From Nocardia araoensis NBRC 100135 (lineage in GTDB: Bacteria; Actinomycetota; Actinomycetes; Mycobacteriales; Mycobacteriaceae): DNA of 64,000 nucleotides. The position numbers were made by a program, and so were the translations under genes. The stretch is from contig NZ_BAFR01000048.1 of the NCBI RefSeq assembly GCF_000308435.1, positions 1-64,000 of the forward strand. Direction: 5' to 3'. The notes under the pieces were generated by a model, which was not told the origin of the DNA, did not search any database, and worked only from the letters and a program-made list of their open reading frames with translations. Positions 63,957-64,000 of the stretch are shown here, in pieces. Positions within the stretch are counted from its first letter, which is position 1. Each line of letters starts with the position of its first letter.

Positions 63957-64000
63957 CTACACCGACAGGTCGCGGCGCAGCTTGGCGACGTGGCCGGTGG
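63957..64000 (-). CDS. 3' end of an unidentified gene (partial)
   Basis: The minus strand reads TGHVAKLRRDLSV then TAG at 63957-63959. Only the last 13 codons are in the window. The strong terminator just beyond supports a gene end, but the product cannot be identified. Confidence 0.4.
   Translation of the reverse strand, partial: TGHVAKLRRDLSV

Overview
The window is high-GC actinobacterial chromosome, most likely Nocardia or a close mycolic-acid-producing relative. The best evidence is a single-polypeptide type I fatty acid synthase (about 3105 aa) followed directly by acpS. TetR, PucR-type and MmyB-type regulators, an ABC1/UbiB-like kinase and many secreted Ala/Gly-rich proteins fit this. 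The genus is inferred from gene content, not from a marker gene.

Layout. Positions 1-13.5 kb are ordinary chromosome: a Ser/Thr kinase, a secreted protein, a SAM methyltransferase divergent from a TetR regulator with palindromic operators, a PucR-type regulator, an ABC1 kinase, a secreted lipase, a VOC protein, an aldo/keto reductase plus small monooxygenase divergent from an MmyB-like regulator, a flavin monooxygenase, and a secreted Trp/Gly-repeat protein.

Positions 14.1-51.44 kb are an accessory island at the 3' end of a tRNA-Leu(UAG) gene (51422-51503, minus strand). The last 18-19 bp of the tRNA recur at 14.09 kb and 40.58 kb, so the island reads as at least two tandem integrative elements. 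Element A (14.09-40.59 kb) carries a tyrosine integrase, a dptF-dptG-dptH operon (the restriction half of a phosphorothioate system) without dndABCDE, a divergent SF1 helicase-nuclease plus HEPN-like gene, two small nuclease-like genes, a type I-like adenine methyltransferase fused to a HEPN-like module, and debris (IS1380 transposase, ketosynthase and HSP90-type ATPase fragments). Element B (40.58-51.44 kb) carries HerA-NurA-Dam, a second integrase with an AbrB-like partner, a phosphotransferase fragment, and a methyltransferase/CYTH pair. Remnants of the AbrB-like partner gene recur at 13.8, 15.5-15.8, 41.2 and 51.1 kb, and about 340 bp flanking the att core is shared by 13.77-14.11 and 51.09-51.44 kb, which points to earlier elements since lost.

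Positions 51.5-64 kb return to core chromosome: fas, acpS, a convergent TetR regulator, a membrane-anchored hypothetical protein and the end of an unidentified gene.

The island looks like a defence hotspot. Each element pairs a DNA-translocase ATPase (DptH; HerA) with nucleases and a solitary adenine methyltransferase. Whether those methyltransferases provide self-marking for the orphan DptFGH or the HerA-NurA module is the main open question.
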